DNA of 64,000 nt from Undaria pinnatifida (GCA_012845835.1 JABAKD010000020.1:12825488-12889487), one strand, 5' to 3'; counted from the first letter of the stretch, positions 1 to 12,368 are shown. Notes: generated by a model not told the origin, from the sequence alone. A program made the numbers and translations.

Positions 1-547
1 TTGGCGCGCCCTCTCTACCGCGCGGGACGCCTCTCGAGCGGCGGCCCTTGCCTGGTCGAGGGCTTCATCCTCACGGCGTCGGCGTTCATCATCGTAGCGC
101 CTGCATTCCTCACGCCGGTGCATTGTCGCGGTTGTATCGTCGAATGCTCGCTGGGCCCGAGTAATTTCAGACTCGGAGTCCGAGGGGCCGACATGAGTGC
201 CCCGGTCTCCGGAGCTCTGAGGGAGGCGTTCTGTCGAGCGCGGAGAGTCCAGGTGGCGGCGGTGGTGCTCTGTCGAGTGCGAGACCTGGCGAGACCTGGC
301 GTCTAGATGCCCCCGCGCCCGGTAGGGGTTTTTCCGCCTCCTCCTCGTGGACCGGCGAGTCGACCCGGTCGGTCGGTGTGCCTTGGGGGTGACCGCTCGC
401 GTTGGTGTCGCTGTCATCGTCGGGTTCTCTTCCGGTGGTCCTCCCCGTCTCGAGTCGCGGATCTCGAGCGCTCCCTTCCTTCTCCCTGGGCCTCCTGGTT
501 GGGGTGCGTGGAGGACCGCAGTCTGCCCAAGTAGCCTGCATCGTCAC
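1..547 (-). CDS. possible partial coding segment, unrecognised
   Basis: This GC-rich stretch ends abruptly near 545, where the DNA becomes AT-rich. On the minus strand one frame is open from 547 to 167 (Pro/Arg/Asp-rich, low complexity). A second frame is open from about 300 to the window edge; it contains the acidic run SDSESE followed by an Arg/Glu-rich, probably helical segment (for example RREECRRYDDERR). A frame change near 170-300 would link the two. No family is recognised. It could be the end of a gene or of a retroelement gag lying to the left, or simply GC-rich noise. The plus strand also has open frames here, which lowers confidence. Confidence 0.2.
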
Positions 548-2186
548 TGGTAAAACGCCAACCTTATCGTACGAAACCCATCCAAATTATCTCAATTCGG
601 ATAATTACAAGCCTCTCGAGGCCGTACCCCCCCCGCCTTTTTGTATTTATTTTACAAACCTCAGCTATATGAATCGATAAATTAGTGCTTGAAACTTTTT
701 TCGGACGTAAAAATTTCCAAAATATTGTATAATCTCATGTTATTGGGTGGGGACACAGAGTGTCCCCTGAAGGTCTGCCTGTTGAGCAAGCTATTGAGCA
801 GGTCCTCGGTGAATACGTACCCACTTTCTACTTCCACAGAGCCCCGGATAGCAACTGAGAGCCGAGGCGCATGCCTCGGTTTCATTTCCTGACTACCCCG
901 AGTAGATAACGCTAACATATCATACGAAAACGGCCCATTACCTATCAAATCAGATAATCGCACGCCTTTCAAGGCCGTATCTCAACACTAGATCACCTTT
1001 ATGAGCCGTATATATACGCATAAATATGAGAGATTCGGGGAAACTCCGATTCTACGAACTAGATCATGAGTCGAACATGCGCCTCCTCAAAACCCACTCC
1101 CACACCTCTAACGGCCTGGCTATGGAGCCAGGAAAACGCGAAGAAAAACTGTTGAAGGAAACGCAGACCCTACAACAAGGCAAACCACCCATCAAAAACC
1201 TGTCGCGTACCGCCGGTGTGGCAGGGGGGGGGGACAGAAAAGGCTCTACGGCACGAACCACAGACACGGCACTATGGCAAGGCAAACCTTTGTCGATAGG
1301 AAAACGAAAGGGGAACACAGGCGCTGATACAAGGGAGAAGGCATGCCAAAAACCTCCAGCGGACCATTGGCATGGCGGGGGTTATATGAGGAAACGACAA
1401 ATTCCCGGAATGGAAGGTGACACCACCTACAGCCCCGCGAGTTGGAGGAGTGTTTAACCGATAGTAGTTGTACCATACCATATACGTACGTATAGTAAAT
1501 ATAACCTTGAGATGAAGTATAATAATACGTGTAGTAGCTAGCATTACAATAATTATTGTTGTCGTTGATGTTCACCCTGACAACATCCATAGCACAAACG
1601 CAGCTTGCAACAATGAGTATCGACCTTAATTTATCGAAGTCACAGCTGACGTGTTTAGAAGCTCTTTTTTTTATATCATACCAGTACGTATACTACGTAG
1701 ACTGCACAACAAGTAGTAAGTGGTATACAGCACTTGACAAATAGCACTCGGTGTCATTTTCCTCTTTTCAACCATTCGTTGTCTCCAGCCCGCGTTCCCG
1801 ATCGTGTTTCCACCCATTCCGGACTGCATCTATCTCCTGGTCATATCTCGATTACGTTCCGGACCGATTTCCCGACTGTTGTCGACAATTATTCCGCCAA
1901 CTCCTATATCATCCGCTTTCTCGATGACCCGGGACCGATCAAGATCGACCACTTGCCATCATCACCATTTCACGGAGCGCCATCCACGGGTCCTGGTGTT
2001 TTCAGCGTCATCGGGCCGGGGGACTGGCACGCGGTGTCCTACGCAATTCTGACAGGCCCCGCGGAGCCCCCTCTATCCCCCCTTAGTATGTCGGTACACT
2101 AGCGTCAACCATAGCTCAGTTTTTCATGTTTTGTAATTGTGTTTTTGTACTCCTAATGAGTTATGACACCTTCAGGGTGTACTAGA
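548..2186. other. spacer, no recognisable gene
   Basis: AT-rich DNA with short open frames only. The longest, 1026-1457 plus (143 codons), resembles no family I know and has no splice context. One copy of a dispersed short module lies at 1599-1690 (listed separately). Confidence 0.5.
1599..1690 (+). repeat. dispersed GCTTGCAA...CAGCTGACG module
   Basis: Contains GCTTGCAACAATGAGTATCG, then about 20 bp later CACAGCTGACG, then a T/A-rich tail. The same ordered motifs recur at about 5772, 17855, 18838, 22126, 23310-23400 (minus), 35858 and 55240. This looks like the end of a mobile-element family rather than a gene. Confidence 0.6.
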
Positions 2187-2450
2187 CTGATTCTACCATA
2201 GCCTCCCCCAAAACCAGCAACTTTCTTTAACGAACGTTTCATGGCTGATTGACACGAGGAAGGATGCTATGAAAAACAAAATCAAAAACTTATTTTCTTG
2301 TTTGCAAAGGACGGTCGAACGATGACGTCGGGGGGGCAAGGGGCATCGTTTTTCAGGAGATACGGCCGAGAGCTACTTTCAAAACCGGTAATTCCGGTCA
2401 AGAAAAGTTCAGGGGGCTACCGTAGAACGACTCACTATAACTTCGTTGTT
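2187..2450 (+). repeat. copy A of a ~260-bp dispersed repeat
   Basis: Matches the reverse complement of 4635-4870 along its length: shared blocks include CTGATTCTAC, TTTCTTTAACGAAC, GGAAGGA.GCTATGAAAAA, CAGGAGATACGGCC and GAAAAGTT.GGGGG. In this copy the frame corresponding to the open frame of the other copy is interrupted by a stop soon after its ATG. Confidence 0.7.
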
Positions 2451-2548
2451 TCAGTTATGGGGCCCTTAGGGTTGCTGTAATTTTGTAGATTCCCTTATTC
2501 GGTATGGCCTTTCACTATCCTTGATTTTTTGCTCACGTGTTATCTCGC

Positions 2549-2870
2549 TTCGGGTACCCCCTTTGTGGTGTTCCTTTTACCCACGGACATGCGTCCCAAG
2601 CACAGAGATTCAGTCGCTGGCTGATATCCTGCAGTGCACTTTTCAGTTCGGGTGTTACCTTTTCTGGTGCCCCTTTACCCACGCCCACGCGTTCCAAGCA
2701 CAAAGATTCAGTCGATGGCTGGTATCCTGCAGTGCACATGTCTGTTTTTAGTTCGGATGTTACCTTTATGGTGCTCCATCACCCGCGCACATTGCGTCCC
2801 AAGCACAGAGATTTAGTCGCTCGCTGATATCTTGCAGTGCGCGCTTTGCTCTTCCCCAGTTCGGGTGCTA
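2549..2870 (+). repeat. tandem repeat, ~100-bp unit, about 3 copies
   Basis: Anchors GTCCCAAGCACAGAGATT, GATATCCTGCAGTGCAC and GTTCGG.TGTTACCTTT recur with spacing of about 98-105 bp. Open frames across it are by-products of the repeat. Confidence 0.85.
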
Positions 2871-3110
2871 CCTTTTTTTTGGAACCCCTTCCATTGTTCT
2901 CTGCGTTCCCTTGCACCAGTACTTCTGCTCAGCGCTATAGTGACAGTAGACCCACGGATTAACCCCTACCAGAGGCGTCTTAACTTCAATCACGAGGTAT
3001 GAGTTGGTTTATAGCCTCATTTGCTGTCGTTGATTTGAATAGCGGTATCTTCGATTCACTTCCCGATTTCCTGATGTCTTAGTTAGCCATCGCCATATCG
3101 TGGTGTGATC

Positions 3111-3165
3111 TGCATCTACGACTATTCAGGGTGGGCTAATGTTATGGTGTGCTACTCTGTATGTG
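3111..3165 (+). repeat. one arm of an inverted dispersed repeat pair
   Basis: CTGCATCTACGACTATTCAG followed by GGTGGGCTAATGTTATGG matches the reverse complement of 10,540-10,595 with few differences. The purine-rich GGTGGGCTRATG immediately before TGT resembles a polypurine tract next to an LTR start, so these may be LTR-element relics. That reading is inference. Confidence 0.55.
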
Positions 3166-3298
3166 TCATTTCTATAAATGAGCAATAGATCAACTGTCCA
3201 TCCCTGTTGATTAGTTAAGGTCTTATTTCCGTTATTTCAACGTTGTGTGATTTGTAATTGGAGTCGTGACATTTGGAATCAGTAGCGTGTTTAGGAAG

Positions 3299-3418
3299 AC
3301 TGTCGTGCGATCCAGGAATCGGCACGTACATATATAACGCACAATAGTATAATGAACCACTGTCGTGCGATCCAGGAATCGGCACGTACATATATAACGC
3401 ACAATAGTATAGTGAACC
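3299..3418 (+). repeat. 60-bp perfect-phase tandem duplication
   Basis: The block beginning TGTCGTGCGATCCAGGAATC at 3301 is repeated at 3361 with one visible mismatch, an exact 60-bp period. It is a very recent duplication in non-coding DNA. Confidence 0.95.
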
Positions 3419-3939
3419 GCGGGACCTGCGGAGCATGTAGAAAACATAACAAGGGTAGAACCCTGCCTTACTTAGGCTACGCGCCCTGCTGACTGGGTTA
3501 GAATAGGTAGCTGCACGTTCGCATAAAGAGTACCAGTAGGAGGGTTCTAAGGAGAACACTAGGACTCGATGTGATTGGCTGTGTTGTGAGTTGGTCCTTA
3601 CTCCCACTCAAATATGCAATGAGTCATTCGTGGCCTTGTAGAGGTGGCCGACGTAGGCAGTTAGCAGCTTGCACTCAGGAGTGACGTTTGGCATGAAGCT
3701 TTGGATCTCTTGACAGCACGAAAGCTGCTATTTGGAGCTTGGTCAGAAGCTTTCACCCCCCCCCTCCTCTCCCCCCCCTCTCGATCACTCTTGTATCCTG
3801 GCCTAAGTCATCAAGCCTTGCTCGGTAACAATATGAGAATATTCTACTACCTAGGGTTTTATGCTGCTGTCAGTAGTGGTCTGGCGATAGACACACATGT
3901 CCCTTCTCAGGATCCTATCGACAAGGATCCCGCAGAGTT

Positions 3940-4150
3940 TCACACCGTCATACTGTGTTCCCGGCCGTTTTCCCGACGATGTTCCCGGCCGATTTCCCGC
4001 CTATGTTCCCGATCGATTTCCCGACCTGATCCCGACCCGTTCCGTGATATTGTCCCGTCCCGTCCCACCAAGAAATTGTGGACTCCCGTCCCGTCCCGTC
4101 GACCAAATGGTTTCCCGCCTTCCCGTCCCATTCCCGTCCCGCGGTAACCA
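3940..4150. repeat. CCCGTCCCG / TTCCCGAC low-complexity block
   Basis: Repeats of TTCCCGAC, TTCCCGCC and CCCGTCCCGT fill this stretch. Both strands read open here because of composition, not coding. Confidence 0.7.
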
Positions 4151-4497
4151 AACGAGAACCTTTCCCCATACCGTCGCTCGGAAAGACCCAAAAAACATTA
4201 CGCCTGCGGCGAGTTAAACGGTCAACGTCCCGTACCGATCGGTGCCGTCGTTACCGCGCGTACCCTTGATATAATTGGCACCTTGCAAATACCCTTCTTT
4301 ATTTCTTATTTGTTATTTTGTTTTCTTTTTTCTTTGTTCTGTTGTTCGACGTATCCGGGTGAAGAATCGGCACGCACACTGGGTGTGCTGGATGTCCACG
4401 GGTAGAAAACAACCATCACGGTAAACCGTTTTTCTAATCAAAAACGGTTGAATGTGATCACACACAACGACCCTCATGTGTACATACTCCGAAGTAC

Positions 4498-4992
4498 CTA
4501 TGTTATATTACATAAAAGGGCTCCGCATGGGCGCCGGCATTCGACGGCGCCCATGCTTTGGGTAGGGCAGGGTAGCACTTTGACGACATAAGCTATAGCC
4601 GTCCGATTCGACACTGAATCGTTGTACGGTACCACCGTTGCCCCCCCCAACTTTTCTTCAACGAAATCGCCGGTTTTCAAACCAGCGCCTGGCCGTATCT
4701 CCTGGAACAGGGCACCCCGTGCCACCCCGACGGTATCGTTCGATAATTCTTTGCAAATCAAAACGTACACGAAGACAATTTTTTCATAGCGTCCTTCCTT
4801 GTGTCGAGCAGCCATGTTCGTTAAAGAAAATCGCCGGTTTTGGGGGGGTGCTATCGTAGAATCAGTCCATTGATGTTTAGAGTAATGCCAAGAGTTTAAT
4901 ACGAACATGAGATTCTGAAGGTTATAATTTGACGGGAGAAAAACATCTTTAACTCTAGTATGCAACAAAGATGGCAGGCATAGTCGAAGCAT
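4498..4992 (-). CDS. hypothetical 164-codon frame covering repeat copy B
   Basis: An uninterrupted minus-strand frame of 164 codons. Its centre (residues about 55-140) corresponds to the 260-bp repeat also found, broken, at 2187-2450. The central part begins with MAARHKEGRYEK and includes VGVARGALFQEIRPGAG. It looks more protein-like than its surroundings, with mixed composition and no long runs. No family is recognised. The C-terminal end runs into a palindromic hairpin sequence (about 4527-4557), so the frame probably does not end naturally there. The likeliest explanation is a remnant of a mobile-element gene; chance is possible. Confidence 0.25.
   Translation of the reverse strand: MLRLCLPSLLHTRVKDVFLPSNYNLQNLMFVLNSWHYSKHQWTDSTIAPPQNRRFSLTNMAARHKEGRYEKIVFVYVLICKELSNDTVGVARGALFQEIRPGAGLKTGDFVEEKLGGATVVPYNDSVSNRTAIAYVVKVLPCPTQSMGAVECRRPCGALLCNIT
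4522..4610. repeat. dispersed repeat with GC-rich hairpin (copy 1)
   Basis: CATGGGCGCCGGCATT pairs with the following CGGCGCCCATG to form a strong hairpin, followed by GGGTAGGGCAGGGTAGCAC. A second copy lies at 9170-9255. Downstream of both copies occurs AGTAATGCCAAGAG (4884 and 9313), so they are two versions of one element, the second shorter. Confidence 0.75.
4635..4870 (-). repeat. copy B of the ~260-bp dispersed repeat
   Basis: Reverse-complement match to 2187-2450. This copy keeps an open frame through its whole length, unlike copy A. Confidence 0.7.
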
Positions 4993-7900
4993 ACTGTTGT
5001 TGTTAAATGCGCCGTCAAATTGAAGCTAGCGTGTATCAAACAAACAGAAATACCGAAAAGAGTATTGAGATGCCCTGCTTCGCTTCTAGGCGAAGTGAAA
5101 GGGGACTAAGCATCAATGAAAAAGCGATTGCACGGAGTCGTTGAAGTTATATTATTCACGAAGGGAAAAAGAAAGGCGCCGTCGAATGTGCCTCGGAAAA
5201 CCCCTCCGGGTTTACTTCCACAATATACGAAGAACTTAATTACAGAGATGCACCAAAGGGAAAAATGTGGCGATACCAGTTCAAGAACGTGTAGACAACG
5301 TGGAGGGGAAAAGACGGTCTATGTATTATATACCACAACCGCTAGTAGTGAAAATATACAAAAATGGAAAAAGAAGGATCATGCAGATACTAATTTTGTT
5401 TTTTGCCCTCCGACAATATAGCGTAGATTGATGCCGTTCCGATGTACAAATCGAATATACTTCCATAAAGTTAAAGCAGTGGTATCCATGATATTTTGCC
5501 AACCATTTCCCCATTTCCTTTCCCAGTATCTTCTCGTTTTTCTACTACTTCATTTCCCTACATGTTTTAATTTCAAATATTAGTCTACCCTGCTCCTCAT
5601 CAACATTCCCACCCCAGGTCATTGGCCGCAGTCCTCCCGCTTTTCCGCGCTTCCCCTCGCGGCTTGGCGGTCCCTCAAAGCTAGTCTATATCGACAAACT
5701 CTTGCGCGAAATCGCAACCTGAGTGGTCACAGAGATGGCGTTCCAGACATCATCAATACTGCCTCACACAGGGCAAGCAAAATATTGAACTCACAGCTGA
5801 CGTGTTTAGAAGAACTTTGAATATCATAATCCGTAGACCAGCATCAAATCGTACCATTCATTGTCACGTACAGCCTCCCGACTCGGCGCGGAATACGATA
5901 GGTCCTCCCGATTTGCTTTCACGATGTACGAAGAACTTACTTACAAAGAAGCTCTATTATAGTCCCTGAAGTCTCCCGTTGCAAGCAACTAACCCCCGCA
6001 AAATAACAGCTCAAGGGCATGTATACAACTTGCAGAGGAAAAGACGATCAAGAAAATATCGTCATCGCTCACGCGTTGAACGCTCTTTTTTAAATCGTGG
6101 ACTGTGCACGCAAAAGGTTTTACACTACCAACAGCTAATTATCTATTCTCCCGTTACCGACGCTAAATCACAAAACCCAAAATCAAATTTGACCAAATAT
6201 GGGTAAGTTAGTCATATTTGGGAAGCATATTTTGGTAGTCAAATAAGGTCAATATGAGATTCGACGGCTAGCTGTTTCCTGTTGGTGGAAAACGTTCCGG
6301 ACGCTTTGGATTGGCCAAGCTTACCCCAAGAGCGTGGCGTACACCAGATGTTTTGCCTGTTAGAGACTACGTTGCCTCTTCTAGATGGCGATACGCTCGG
6401 GTGCAACATCCGCAGAGCGTGTACAGTCCATCGCGGCCACGCTCCTAACATACGCCGCTACGACGCCTTGTTCACGTTCGAGCCTCGGGATTGCTGTGGA
6501 GCTGAAACTGCTCTGCTGCCCCAGAGGCAATGGAGGTTCGAAAACGACAGGATGCAAATTCGGTTTGCATCAAGCGCCGACATGGAGCCATGTCAACCGG
6601 CGAGGTTTGGAAGAAGAGCTTTGCCTGAAGGTGGTCGCATTGCTCTGCGTGGTCGCGGACAAGGAGGAAAACGAAGAAGAGGAGAGCGATATTCTTGTTG
6701 CGGTGACGTTGTCTAAGATAGATGCGGGGGTGGCTGTGCTGGTGCGGGAGATTGGCGTAGCGCTTCTCTGCTTTTACTCGGGAAGGCGGGATATGTGTAT
6801 CTGCTGTCTTTGCTTTGCGCGTTCTATCACGTTTTTCTGAAATCGGACGCGTCCCCACAAGAAATAAATGCGGCGTGTCTCTATCGTGACGACTGCTGAC
6901 AAACCCGTGTGTGTTTTCTACTAATAGTAGGAGACTAATAGTAGTATTTCTCATTTCGGACTATATGTGCAATGCGGAAGGTCTTCAGTTACGACCATCT
7001 TTCCGACGGAATTCAAACTTGAGAAAAAAAAAGCGCAGACTCTCTATACCAGGTATATAGTATATCTTCGTCCAGGATGCACTACTGCACCAAAAATAAG
7101 TAACATGTAAATAACATTTGCGTAGAAAAGAATGGACGGATAAAAATTAAAAATTCCCTGAAAAGGGTAGGGGTGCTGCTACAGCTGTGGGTGGTAGTTA
7201 TATACCTTTGCAACAAAACTAAACGGCGCGATATATTCATGGTTGTGTCCACTTTGTTTGTTTATTTTCTTTTCTTTTTTTTTTCGATTGGGGTCATTTT
7301 GATGACCAGCCATGTACGACTTGGTTTTAGCATAGAAATATGTTTGTGTGTTTGTTTGTTTGTGTGCTTGTTTTCTCGACGGTATTCGATTCCCTTACTG
7401 TAGCCGGGGTGATCACGACCAAGGTTGGTAAAATTTTCATATCGAAATTAGAGTAGACAAATGTCCTGCGCGAACTATTTGTCTTATCGCATGCTCGGGA
7501 GCACCAACGCCGAACACGACGGAAGAGGCTAGGGCTGACACAGCTGTGCCTGCACTGCGTATTCCTACAGTAGTAGCACCGGCAGCGAATATTCCCGCAA
7601 CTCCAGCAACAGCCAGCAGAATCGGCTGGAGCCGAAGCGTTAAAGGGCTGCGAGGGTTGCGGCGAGCTCAAAAAGGCAGCGCGCAGCACCGCGGGGCACA
7701 TGTAGCAGCCGCAAAAGCATCGCGAAGCAACAACGGCATCTATAATGCGTGACGGGTTCACGGAGAGAACCCATGTGTGACGCAGGTATATTCCAGGGAA
7801 ATATTCGCAGATTGTATGCTATGATTCACCAGGTACTGCCGGTGAAAAGGGTCTCGCGTTAGGTGCCGATGTCACGTTACCGACAGCCGCAACAATATTG

Positions 7901-8940
7901 TGTTAACACGGGGCTCTTAACGCATCACTGTTTGGGCGCAAGAACAGTACCGGTAAGAGCCGGGACATCAGCAAACAGGCATTTGCGGTAGCACAGCAAA
8001 ACAGCACCGATAGGTGAAAAAGCGGCCGTAGCAGCGTCGGACTCAGGCAACGGCCCTCATCTACTATGAATATGCTACCGAGAACCCGACACTTTGCAAT
8101 GTATCAATCCATGTCAAGCGCCATGCATTATAATTTATGTGGAGTTATCAAAGTATTTGTTATACCGCGCCGGTATACGTCGGGGAAGGTGCCATGCCTC
8201 AGCGTGACACTACGGGGTTATTGGGGGGCAGATGTTCGGCGGGTTCGATGTCTCAAGAAGCGGACTTTTGAGACTAGATGGGTCCGGCGGGCCACCCGTT
8301 GGGCGACACGACTTTGTCATTCTTAGTGAAGCGGGGTCAGCGTCTACATAATTTGCACCAACCCAATACAGTATACCGGCAGAATACCGGTCTAACCGAG
8401 GTAGCTCCCCGAAACGCCGGGATGCATTATGAGGGGAAAGGGCGAACCTTCCGCAAATATGTATGCACGGAACCACTCATGGTGCCCATTATACGCGATA
8501 TCTCGACGACTAGCGGCACCCGCCAGCACTAGCTGGTGTGGAAAATCACATGGCATAGCTGGGGCACCTGCGAGCGGCGAGGTGTCCGACCACGTTCATA
8601 TGCAGTCCTTTGCGTAGGAGGCTCTTGTGAGCAATCCGTTGGGGCGTAGGGCAGCAGGGGTGATCACGAAGAGCGGAGGGTGGGAGATGGAGGCGTTAGC
8701 CGCGAACTGCATCTGGTCGACCAAGCGTACACAGCCCCCAGGCGAGGAACAGACAACACGGCCACGACTGCGCGACCGCGAGCGGGTTGCCACTGCCGCC
8801 AGCCGTTCAATTAGTTCCCCCACGTGCACGCCTAATTATGCTCGAAGTATACCAGCACAGAAAGGTGGGTAAGACCACGAAGCCCCCCGGTAGGTGGCAA
8901 ACGACAACCGAAAGAACACAAGGAAGTTTGGGTAGAACTA
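4993..8940. other. spacer, no supported gene
   Basis: Short overlapping frames only. 6282-6840 (plus, two overlapping frames; a stretch rich in Glu/Asp followed by Val/Leu) is the most protein-like, but it has no recognisable domain or clear splice sites. A fragment of the CAGCTGACG module lies at 5790-5830. Confidence 0.5.
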
Positions 8941-8944
8941 CAGA

Positions 8945-9172
8945 CCGGAGCAGGAGGCCTCATCCAACCCAATAATTACATTGAATAATCGGCGACAGCG
9001 TAAGAAAATACTGTAGTATTTTTCTGCACGGTCATTTCAATCCCAGGGACTGGCACCGCGCTGAAGGCGCACTCAGCGCGGGGCGAGGACCACCTGTCTC
9101 GGGGCAGGAGGCTTTATCCAACCCAATACTTTCATTGAATGATCGGCGGCAGCGTAAGAGGGTACTGTGATA
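8945..9172 (+). repeat. imperfect direct repeat, two copies ~156 bp apart
   Basis: GCAGGAGGC..CATCCAACCCA and CATTGAAT.ATCGGCG.CAGCG recur at about 8950-9008 and 9106-9165. The second copy runs straight into the hairpin repeat. Confidence 0.75.
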
Positions 9173-9350
9173 CAGAGGCTCCGCACGGGTGCCGGCATTC
9201 GCCGGCACCCATGCTCCGGGTCGGGCAGGGCAGAACTTCGACTTGTTCGATTTAAAAGTCGATAGAGAGTAAAAACCGTTACCACACAACACATGGTCTA
9301 CGCGTGTAGAATGTAAAGTAATGCCAAGAGATCAATATATACTAACAGTG
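9170..9350. repeat. dispersed repeat with GC-rich hairpin (copy 2, shorter)
   Basis: GGGTGCCGGCATT pairs with CGCCGGCACCC, then CGGGTCGGGCAGGGCAG. The downstream AGTAATGCCAAGAG is about 125 bp away instead of about 350 bp as in copy 1, suggesting an internal deletion that removed the coding-like segment. Confidence 0.65.
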
Positions 9351-9438
9351 TATTACTTTTGCGGTTTCTTGCGTGAATCCGATTCAGAGCTTCATCATAC
9401 TTCGATCGGATAAATCCGAGCCCACGCAGACTGACCCT

Positions 9439-9708
9439 CTAGTCTGGCCACGGAGAGACCTTTCGAGTGCGTTTCTTAATATTTTGACTCAACCAAGCAT
9501 CCAGGGCCACCAAGGGGGTGGCCATGTATGCTGCATGTTCTGTACGTAGCCACTGAAAGGCGCGCACTGTGCCAGTTTTTGCTACACCGTGCATGATAGT
9601 ATTCAGATCCGAGGCCTGCAGACCGACTGTCTGTGTGTATAGTCTGATCGTGGAGAGACTCGCTGACGGTATTCTAGGCGCGAACCACGGTGTCGCTGCC
9701 TTCGTCAT
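9439..9708 (-). CDS. hypothetical 89-codon frame
   Basis: A single open minus-strand frame with balanced composition, including NTIMHGVAKTGTVRAFQWLR and a downstream Leu/Ala-rich helix-like piece. It vaguely recalls one helix-turn-helix repeat of ankyrin-like proteins, but a single unit is not enough for a call. No neighbouring exon was found. It may be a gene relic or chance. Confidence 0.15.
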   Translation of the reverse strand: MTKAATPWFAPRIPSASLSTIRLYTQTVGLQASDLNTIMHGVAKTGTVRAFQWLRTEHAAYMATPLVALDAWLSQNIKKRTRKVSPWPD

Positions 9709-9709
9709 T

Positions 9710-12100
9710 TAATCTCTCGAATGCTTATTATAATGCTACTACTTGTTGTTATTTGTTAAATAGAGTGCCCTTAGTAGTACGCGATAGCGCTGCACTAAGA
9801 ATTTGGCAGTTAAGAATTTCAGGCTCGAGTTTAGACGAAAATAAATGAAAAAATAAAAATAAAGCATATACTACCTGACTGGTATGTATGGCCTTTTTGT
9901 CTGATCGCTGGTCGCTCATTGGCCGGGATCGTACATAAAGTAACCGTCTCCTGGGGACGATAGGGTCCCATCCCAATAGGGTCCCATCTCACGATCATGT
10001 CCATCCACACATAGACTACATATATATACAACTCCGACAACCCGGGAACGAACACGGATATCACCAGGATTGACACCTCTCCGCACAGTGTGGAAATAAT
10101 CCCCATCCCCACCGACCGGCCGATGTGATAAGACGTCGTGCCGTGAGGTGTAAGGGGAAGGACGCAGGGGCATCAGCTTCGCTTGGAGACAGCACCGATC
10201 TCTTCTGGAAGATTTCTTATTACTGGCGTGGAGCCTTGAGAAGCTCGAGGAGACGGGAAAGGAGGAGTGAGACCATGGGGGGGGGGGCTAAGCTCACAGA
10301 GTTCGCTTCCCCCCAGCATTGCTGCTGTACTCTCTTCTGGACCTTTTGCTAAGGAACGTACAAGGAACGTTCTCGTAGATGTTCTATATTCTAGGGATGC
10401 TTCAGGCGCTTACATCTATCTTGTTCAGAGGAAGAACGTTCTATTACCGTGAACACTCTTGTGGTGGTATAAGCTAGCTAGATTTTACGGGTTATCTTCA
10501 CTCAGAATATTCGGTTTGAAAGAATATTCTTGTGATCGAATATATTTACAGCTATACTGACACTCTATTACATCAGCCCACCTTGAATAGTCGTACATGC
10601 AGACCTCAAGACGCTCGAAGGGGGACGACACAGTTCATCCTAAAGGACCGGGAAAGAGGGTCGAAGATGCGGCTATTCTAAAAAAAGATATGAGGCTATA
10701 GATGCCCCCACACCTCGTAGTAATGAGGCTAAAATGCCCCATTGCAAGATATACAACCCAATGATGGAGCTCACAACCGTAAGAGCCCGAGAAAGGGTAT
10801 GCACCTACGGTATACCAGTAGCAACCTACACAGCAAGCTGAAGATCGGGTACACAGCAGTTCGGGAGAAAGCTGCATTACTGGGCTTGAGCGTTTGATCG
10901 AGAAGACAGTACTAGATTGTGTTCCTTGTTATTACTATGCCAACCCCGAAGGACCTCAGCGTAGCCAAGGGCAGATATTGGACAGAGTCGTCTTTGATTT
11001 GCGCAGGAATGTCTTTATGCATGGCTGCCTCATGTCGGCTTGTCTATAGTTTGTAATTCCGCGAACATTGTGGTCTTAACTAGCGAAGATAGGTTGTGCC
11101 CCTCCAACCTCTGTGCTAAAGCTGTCAACCTCGTGTACCCTTTCTTTACTCCCTGAGTTGGTTGATGTACAATAGCAAGGTTTTGTGCCATTTACCGCGC
11201 GCGTTTAATGGGTGCAACATACGCCGCATGTTATCGGCGAGGATGTGCAAACGGCGGCAACATTCGCTGTAATTTCAAATCAGTTTTACCGTGACAGATG
11301 TCCAATGGTATGTATGCTACTTCCTCCTTTGTTTCAACATGCCTTTCTTCTTTCTGATATTATCTATGTTGTGTCCGCGCAAACGGTAGCGTGTATCGTC
11401 ATGAATGTGGTGGACGACATACTACTGTCTACCCTCTTCACGTGGTTGCAACTGCAACGGACAAAGCGTGAGATTAAGCGCGAATATAATACATTCAACG
11501 AAAAAAACAAATGAACATAGACTATAACACAAGTCGTCGAACCACGCATTGCATATTATCAGGGGCTTTCGTTATACAATCTATGTATCTTTGTCTTCGT
11601 AATAGTTTCATATATTTCTCTAAACAGGGAATATTGACGTCGTTGAATAGAGAACGCTTTATTGTGAAGACAACACACCAGAGTGTAACCCAGTCGCATT
11701 TTTCGAACTTGCCCCTTCTTTCGACGACAGGGTTGGGGCTATCGCAATAACGCGTTTCATTCTTCCGCAATTCCTTCATCATAGACATGTGTCAACCATG
11801 AACAGAGTACCCCGACGTAAAACAAAAGGCTGAATATTATTGAAGAATATGAAGGCCTGTCATTGATTGGTCGATACGAATTTTGCTCCTTGCTCCTAGA
11901 GACAGCCTAAGGCCGTTAAACAAAAACCTGACCATGTCACCCTCTTCCATTGGTCATGGGGGTCAGTATGATACCAAATATTCACCCTATGACTGGATAT
12001 CGCGAGCGACATTCGCCGGGGAGAGAATTTGGGGGGGGTCACGTGAACCAGCCTGTATTTAGTATTTGGTATGGGCATGCCCGAAAGCAATACTTACCAG
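9710..12100. other. spacer, no supported gene
   Basis: Only short frames of odd composition. 10,350-10,560 is A/T-rich with several GAACGTTC and GAATATTC palindromes. One arm of an inverted dispersed repeat lies at 10,540-10,595. Confidence 0.5.
10540..10595 (-). repeat. second arm of the inverted dispersed repeat pair
   Basis: Reverse complement of 3111-3165. On the minus strand it reads GTACGACTATTCAAGGTGGG, then CTGATG, then TGTAATAGAG, compatible with a polypurine tract followed by an LTR start. No LTR-element protein could be recognised next to it. Confidence 0.5.
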
Positions 12101-12104
12101 GTGT

Positions 12105-12145
12105 GAGTTAGGGCTAGGGTTATAGATAGGGTTAGGTTCTAGATA
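12105..12145 (+). repeat. short degenerate telomere-like tract
   Basis: GAGTTAGGGCTAGGGTTATA and GATAGGGTTAGG contain several GGGTTA/TTAGGG-type units, degenerate and only about 40 bp long. It may be an interstitial relic or chance. Confidence 0.35.
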
Positions 12146-12368
12146 TAGATCGATCCAAAAACATGGTTCTGACCTGCTGGCTGGGATTTGGGGGATTCTC
12201 TTAGAGGAACAGGTCGATAGCTTGAGGGCTGCTCTTACCGACAGTCCAGCTCTTTAGTGTGCCTTTTCTGTTACGAGGCGTTGCAGGTTCCGTCATTGCG
12301 GGAAATGAGCCGCTGCCAGTGGTACTACACAAGCGGATCCGCCCATGGATGACACCCGCAGTAGACCC

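Noticed and set aside
1026-1457. 143-codon plus-strand frame
   Set aside because: No recognisable domain, atypical composition (Lys/Gly/Thr-rich), no splice or transcript signals; kept only as spacer description.
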